Assembly: GCF_001514115.1 (NCBI RefSeq)
Contig: NZ_KQ948462.1
Location: forward strand, 1-64,000
Source of the DNA: Streptomyces olivochromogenes
Lineage (GTDB): Bacteria > Actinomycetota > Actinomycetes > Streptomycetales > Streptomycetaceae
Direction of reading: 5' to 3'
DNA length: 64,000 nucleotides
Under the pieces are notes generated by a model, which had not been told where the DNA came from, made no database searches, and saw only the letters and a program-made list of their open reading frames with translations. The position numbers were made by a program, and so were the translations under genes. Below, piece by piece: positions 60,321-64,000 of the stretch (its first letter is position 1; each line of letters starts with the position of its first letter).

Positions 60321-62276
60321 CTAGGCCGCGTTGCGCCAGACCTTCACGTCCAAGGTGGCGGACGTCGTCCCGGACGAACCCCGATACGTCACGAGCCCCA
60401 CGTGCCCCGTCCCGCTGACCACGCACATCTGCTGGCCGACGGTGAGGTCCTTGACCCAGATGTAGCTCTTGTAGCCGGTCGCCGCCTTGCACGCGTCCAG
60501 GCTTCCCTGCCGTCCCACGGGCAGCAGGGCGAGGGAGCTGCCGGAGTCGGTGCCGGGGGCGAGGACCGCCCCCGAGGAGTAGACGGCGTACGTCAGATCC
60601 TCGTCGGAGGTCCCGGTGTCCGCCTTGGACCGCACCGGAGTGTCCGCGAGATACAGGTCGTGGCTCGCGGTCATCCGGATCCCGGAGTAGGTCACCGCGA
60701 CGGGGGCCGTCGGGGCCGCGGGCTTGCTGGACGCGGCGGTGGGGGGAGCCGAGGTGGCGGCTCGCGTGGGCGTCGGGGGCCCCGAAGGGCTGGGCGGCAG
60801 AGCGGACTTGGCCGTCTTGGGCTTCTTCGAGGCGTGGGGGGACGGGGAGCCGGACGGCGACGGCGACGCCTCGGCGGGCGTGGCCGACCGCGACGCGGCC
60901 ACGTCCTGTGCCCGGCTGTCGTTCTTGTCGCCGTCCCCCGGGACGAGCAGCAGCGCGGCGGCCGCCCCACCGGCGACGAGTACGACCGCGGCTGCCGCCA
61001 ATACCCAGCCCCGGGCCTTGCGGCTCCTGCCGCCCGTGCCCACCGAGGAGGTCTGTGCGGCGTCCGGCTCCTGCGGCCGCGACCAGGGATGCGGAGCGTA
61101 CGGACCCGGCGCGGCCCCCGAGCCCATCACGAAGGGTCCGGGCAGCGAGGCATGGGACGGCGAGGTGGGGGAGTAGGCCATCGGAGGCCCGAAGGTGCCG
61201 GGACCGGCAGGACCGGCGGGACCGGCGGGACCGGCAGGACCGGCGTGCCCAAAGGCGCCGGACCCACCGGGCCCGAAAGCCCCCGACGCACCGGAAGCCC
61301 CGTAAGCCCCGGAAGCGTGAGCGTCCGGAACAGCCTCCGCCCGGGCCCGATCGGCACCTTCGGCCCGAGCCGCGATACCCGCCGCCAGTTCGCCCGACAG
61401 CCACGCCCCGGACGCGGACCGCGCTACGGCACCGAGATCCGCCTGGATCGTCTGGACGGAGCGTATGACCTCCTCGACGGAAGGCCGCTCGGCGGCGAGC
61501 TTGCGCAGACACCGTGCCGCCAGCTCCCGTATCCCCACCGGCACGCGGCTGAGATCGGGCTCCTCGTGCACCACCCGGTAGAGCACCGCGTGCGGATCCC
61601 CGTCCCCGAAGGCGGCGTGGCCCGTCGCCGCGAACACCGCGGTCTGTCCCAGCGCGAACACGTCGGCCGACGGCATGGCATCCCCGCCGAGCACCTGCTC
61701 CGGCGCCATGTAGGCGACGGTTCCGAGGGCCGTGCCGCTCATCGTCACCGACGTGGCGTCCGCGGCCCGCGCGACACCGAAGTCGATGACCCGCGGGCCG
61801 TCGGCGGCGAGCAGGACGTTCGACGGCTTGAGGTCCCGGTGCACGATGCCCTCGCGGTGCACCGCCTGCAGGGCCTCCGCGACACCGGCGATCAGCCGCA
61901 GCACGGTGTCGACGGGCAGCGGCCCGTGATCGCGTACCGCGTCGGCGAGGGAAGGCCCCGGCACGTAGGCGGTCGCGCACCACGGCATCGATCCCCCGGT
62001 GTCGCTGTCGACGACCGGAGCCGTGTAGAGCCCGTGCACCCGGCTCGCGGCGGCCACCTCGGCCTGGAACCGCTTCCGGAACTCGGCGTTCTCGGCCAGC
62101 TCCGGCCGGATCACCTTGACCGCGACGGCCCGCCCGCCCGGCGTGTGCGAGAGATAGACCCGCCCCATGCCTCCGGACCCGAGCCGTGCCACCAGTCGGT
62201 AGCCACCGACGACCCGAGGATCGCCGTCCTCCAGAGGCTGGAAACTCTCCGCATCGGCCCCACCGTCGCTCAACAC
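60321..62276 (-). CDS. membrane Ser/Thr protein kinase (PknB-like)
   Basis: 651 residues from GTG 62276 (GGTGGAG upstream); ATG 62315 would add 13. The kinase domain occupies about 20-280: GSGGMG loop, Lys in VAVKVI, HRDLKPSN, DFG in VIDFGVA and MAPEQ. A juxtamembrane segment follows with a collagen-like GPA run, one membrane helix (VLAAAAVVLVAGGAAAALLLV, about 445), a Ser/Pro-rich stalk and a small extracellular sensor domain with two Cys (LDACKAATGY, QQMCVVSG). No PASTA repeats, so it does not bind muropeptides in the usual way. Divergent from miaB. Confidence 0.93.
   Translation of the reverse strand: MLSDGGADAESFQPLEDGDPRVVGGYRLVARLGSGGMGRVYLSHTPGGRAVAVKVIRPELAENAEFRKRFQAEVAAASRVHGLYTAPVVDSDTGGSMPWCATAYVPGPSLADAVRDHGPLPVDTVLRLIAGVAEALQAVHREGIVHRDLKPSNVLLAADGPRVIDFGVARAADATSVTMSGTALGTVAYMAPEQVLGGDAMPSADVFALGQTAVFAATGHAAFGDGDPHAVLYRVVHEEPDLSRVPVGIRELAARCLRKLAAERPSVEEVIRSVQTIQADLGAVARSASGAWLSGELAAGIAARAEGADRARAEAVPDAHASGAYGASGASGAFGPGGSGAFGHAGPAGPAGPAGPAGPGTFGPPMAYSPTSPSHASLPGPFVMGSGAAPGPYAPHPWSRPQEPDAAQTSSVGTGGRSRKARGWVLAAAAVVLVAGGAAAALLLVPGDGDKNDSRAQDVAASRSATPAEASPSPSGSPSPHASKKPKTAKSALPPSPSGPPTPTRAATSAPPTAASSKPAAPTAPVAVTYSGIRMTASHDLYLADTPVRSKADTGTSDEDLTYAVYSSGAVLAPGTDSGSSLALLPVGRQGSLDACKAATGYKSYIWVKDLTVGQQMCVVSGTGHVGLVTYRGSSGTTSATLDVKVWRNAA
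61201..61245 (-). repeat. 9-bp repeat encoding Gly-Pro-Ala
   Basis: GGACCGGCR occurs five times in a row, giving the GPA run in the kinase juxtamembrane region. Confidence 0.85.
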
Positions 62277-62418
62277 GCCCCACTCCACCCCGAGATCCGT
62301 TCTGTGGTGCCCCATTGCATCACGGGCCCCCTCGGCCCGGTGGCGACGGCTGCCGACCTCGTGGTCGGGCCCGGCCCGCTCCTCGAAACCCTCGGGCAGG
62401 GGCTCTCCCGGAACCGCC

Positions 62419-62431
62419 TACCCTTGGAGGC
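62419..62431 (+). promoter_or_regulatory. -10 element for leaderless miaB mRNA
   Basis: TACCCT (62419-62424) ends 7 nt before ATG 62432; GGAGGC immediately before the ATG is too close to act as a ribosome site. Confidence 0.45.
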
Positions 62432-63961
62432 ATGACCAGCAGCAGCGACCGGAGTCAGGCAGTGGACGTTCAGGAACCCAAGACCTATGAGGTGCGCACC
62501 TACGGGTGCCAGATGAACGTCCACGACTCCGAACGGCTCTCCGGGCTCCTCGAAGGCGCCGGTTACGTGCGCGCGCCCGAAGGGTCCGACGGTGACGCGG
62601 ACGTCGTCGTCTTCAACACCTGCGCCGTCCGGGAGAACGCCGACAACAGGCTGTACGGCAACCTCGGCCGCCTCGCGCCGATGAAGACGAAGCGCCCCGG
62701 GATGCAGATCGCCGTCGGCGGCTGCCTGGCCCAGAAGGACCGCGACACCATCGTGAAGAAGGCGCCCTGGGTGGACGTCGTCTTCGGTACGCACAACATC
62801 GGCAAGCTGCCGGTCCTCCTGGAGCGCGCCCGCGTGCAGGAAGAGGCGCAGGTCGAGATCGCCGAGTCGCTGGAGGCGTTCCCTTCCACGCTGCCGACCC
62901 GCCGCGAGAGCGCGTACGCGGCCTGGGTCTCCATCTCCGTGGGCTGCAACAACACCTGCACCTTCTGCATCGTCCCGGCGCTGCGCGGCAAGGAGAAGGA
63001 CCGCAGGACGGGCGACATCCTCGCGGAGATCGAGGCACTGGTCGGCGAGGGCGTCTCCGAGATCACACTGCTCGGGCAGAACGTCAACGCGTACGGCAGC
63101 GACATCGGCGACCGCGAGGCGTTCAGCAAGCTGCTGCGGGCCTGCGGGCAGATCGAGGGCCTGGAGCGGGTCCGGTTCACCTCCCCGCACCCCCGTGACT
63201 TCACCGACGACGTCATCGCCGCCATGGCCGAGACTCCGAACGTGATGCCGCAGCTGCACATGCCGCTGCAGTCCGGTTCGGACCCGGTCCTGAAGGCGAT
63301 GCGCCGGTCCTACCGACAGGACCGCTACCTCGGGATCATCGAGAAGGTGCGCGCCGCCATTCCGCACGCCGCCATCACGACCGACATCATCGTGGGCTTC
63401 CCCGGCGAGACCGAGGAGGACTTCGAGCAGACCATGCACGTGGCGCGGGAGGCCCGCTTCTCGGCGGCGTTCACGTTCCAGTACTCCAAGCGCCCCGGCA
63501 CCCCGGCCGCCACCATGGAGGACCAGGTCCCCAAGGAGGTCGTCCAGGCGCGCTACGAGCGTCTCGTCGCCCTCCAGGAGCAGATTTCCTGGGACGAGAA
63601 CAAGAAGCAGGTCGGCCGCACCCTGGAGCTGATGGTCGCCGAGGGCGAGGGCCGCAAGGACGGCGCCACCCACCGCCTCTCCGGCCGTGCCCCCGACAAC
63701 CGCCTGGTCCACTTCACCAAGCCCGACCAGGAAGTACGCCCCGGTGACGTGGTCACCGTCGAGGTCACCTACGCCGCCCCGCACCACCTGCTCGCCGAGG
63801 GCGCCGTCCTGGACGTGCGCCGCACGCGCGCGGGGGACGCCTGGGAGAAGCGCAACGCGGCCGAGGCGCCGAAGCCCGCCGGTGTGATGCTGGGGCTGCC
63901 GAAGATCGGCGCCCCGGAGCCGCTGCCGGTCGCCACCGGCAGCGGGTGCGGCTGCGACTGA
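62432..63961 (+). CDS. miaB: MiaB, tRNA-2-methylthio-N6-isopentenyladenosine synthase
   Basis: 509 residues from ATG 62432. Auxiliary-cluster cysteines are in TYGCQMNVHDSE, FNTCAVRENA and VGGCLAQKD. The radical-SAM motif is C172-x3-C176-x2-C179 (GCNNTCTFCIVP). The signature HMPLQSGSD and a C-terminal TRAM domain are present. It methylthiolates i6A37 of tRNAs that read UNN codons. The protein ends in a Cys-rich tail (GSGCGCD). Its paralogue RimO is encoded at 14864. In Streptomyces miaA, which makes i6A, usually lies a few genes downstream, beyond this window. Confidence 0.97.
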   Translation: MTSSSDRSQAVDVQEPKTYEVRTYGCQMNVHDSERLSGLLEGAGYVRAPEGSDGDADVVVFNTCAVRENADNRLYGNLGRLAPMKTKRPGMQIAVGGCLAQKDRDTIVKKAPWVDVVFGTHNIGKLPVLLERARVQEEAQVEIAESLEAFPSTLPTRRESAYAAWVSISVGCNNTCTFCIVPALRGKEKDRRTGDILAEIEALVGEGVSEITLLGQNVNAYGSDIGDREAFSKLLRACGQIEGLERVRFTSPHPRDFTDDVIAAMAETPNVMPQLHMPLQSGSDPVLKAMRRSYRQDRYLGIIEKVRAAIPHAAITTDIIVGFPGETEEDFEQTMHVAREARFSAAFTFQYSKRPGTPAATMEDQVPKEVVQARYERLVALQEQISWDENKKQVGRTLELMVAEGEGRKDGATHRLSGRAPDNRLVHFTKPDQEVRPGDVVTVEVTYAAPHHLLAEGAVLDVRRTRAGDAWEKRNAAEAPKPAGVMLGLPKIGAPEPLPVATGSGCGCD

Positions 63962-64000
63962 CCCTGGGACGGGGGGCTCCTGGAGCGACCGCGCGGGGTT

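Overview
The window looks like core chromosome of a Streptomyces species. The DNA is very GC-rich, coding is dense, GTG starts are common, and many genes have a TANNNT -10 hexamer only 6-7 nt before the start codon (leaderless transcripts). The gene order tRNA-Thr / SpoIIE-type phosphatase / osaA-osaB / ftsK / rodZ-like / rimO-pgsA-cinA-clgR / dps / nei2-lhr / DUF3046 / recA-recX / gluABCD / miaB is the conserved streptomycete arrangement. Gene names such as osaA, clgR and gluABCD are assigned by recognition of protein sequence and synteny; no database search was run. I see no insertion sequence, prophage, CRISPR array, rRNA or origin.

Layout. 1-1000: a perfect 17-bp terminator hairpin, a short DegT-like protein without the PLP-lysine segment, and tRNA-Thr(GGT) with its own promoter and terminator. 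1040-10690: signalling block with a HATPase/PAS/GAF/PP2C regulator and the OsaA/OsaB osmoadaptation pair; OsaA carries about twelve HAMP units. 10815-18090: FtsK, a RodZ-like protein, then a translationally coupled rimO-pgsA-cinA run and clgR. 18304-29625: Dps, SDR, Nei2 glycosylase, a giant Lhr helicase, AraC regulator and an AzlCD exporter. 29686-34156: AI-2E-type permease, a membrane protein, and recA-recX behind a LexA-like box and a RecA-NDp (PafBC-type) promoter. 34575-37849: ArsR-like regulator coupled to a large FtsX-type permease. 38008-39147: a sulfur unit of cysteine dioxygenase plus rhodanese, preceded by a leaderless 28-residue Cys-rich leader peptide. 39272-44726: FAD monooxygenase and the glutamate ABC uptake operon. 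45024-52745: two two-component systems around a TAXI receptor, a MazG-like protein and a KhtTU-like K+/H+ antiporter. 52863-63961: secreted protein, Tat-exported metallo-hydrolase, a cytosolic class-A-beta-lactamase-like protein divergent from a LysR gene, M1 peptidase, DUF6817-like protein, GNAT, membrane Ser/Thr kinase and MiaB.

The points that most deserve follow-up are: (i) the cysteine leader-peptide attenuator candidate at 39025-39147; (ii) a second RecA-NDp promoter placed directly on the lhr start codon, which makes Lhr a likely DNA-damage gene alongside recA; (iii) three intergenic copies of the palindrome ACAGGTSCCTGT, upstream of osaA, the rodZ-like gene and the ArsR-permease operon, suggesting an unrecognised shared operator; and (iv) many short tandem repeats, both intergenic and in coding sequence (TTGAS tail of a sensor kinase, WSPGEARE-type repeat in the beta-lactamase-like protein, tail of a response regulator copied past its stop).
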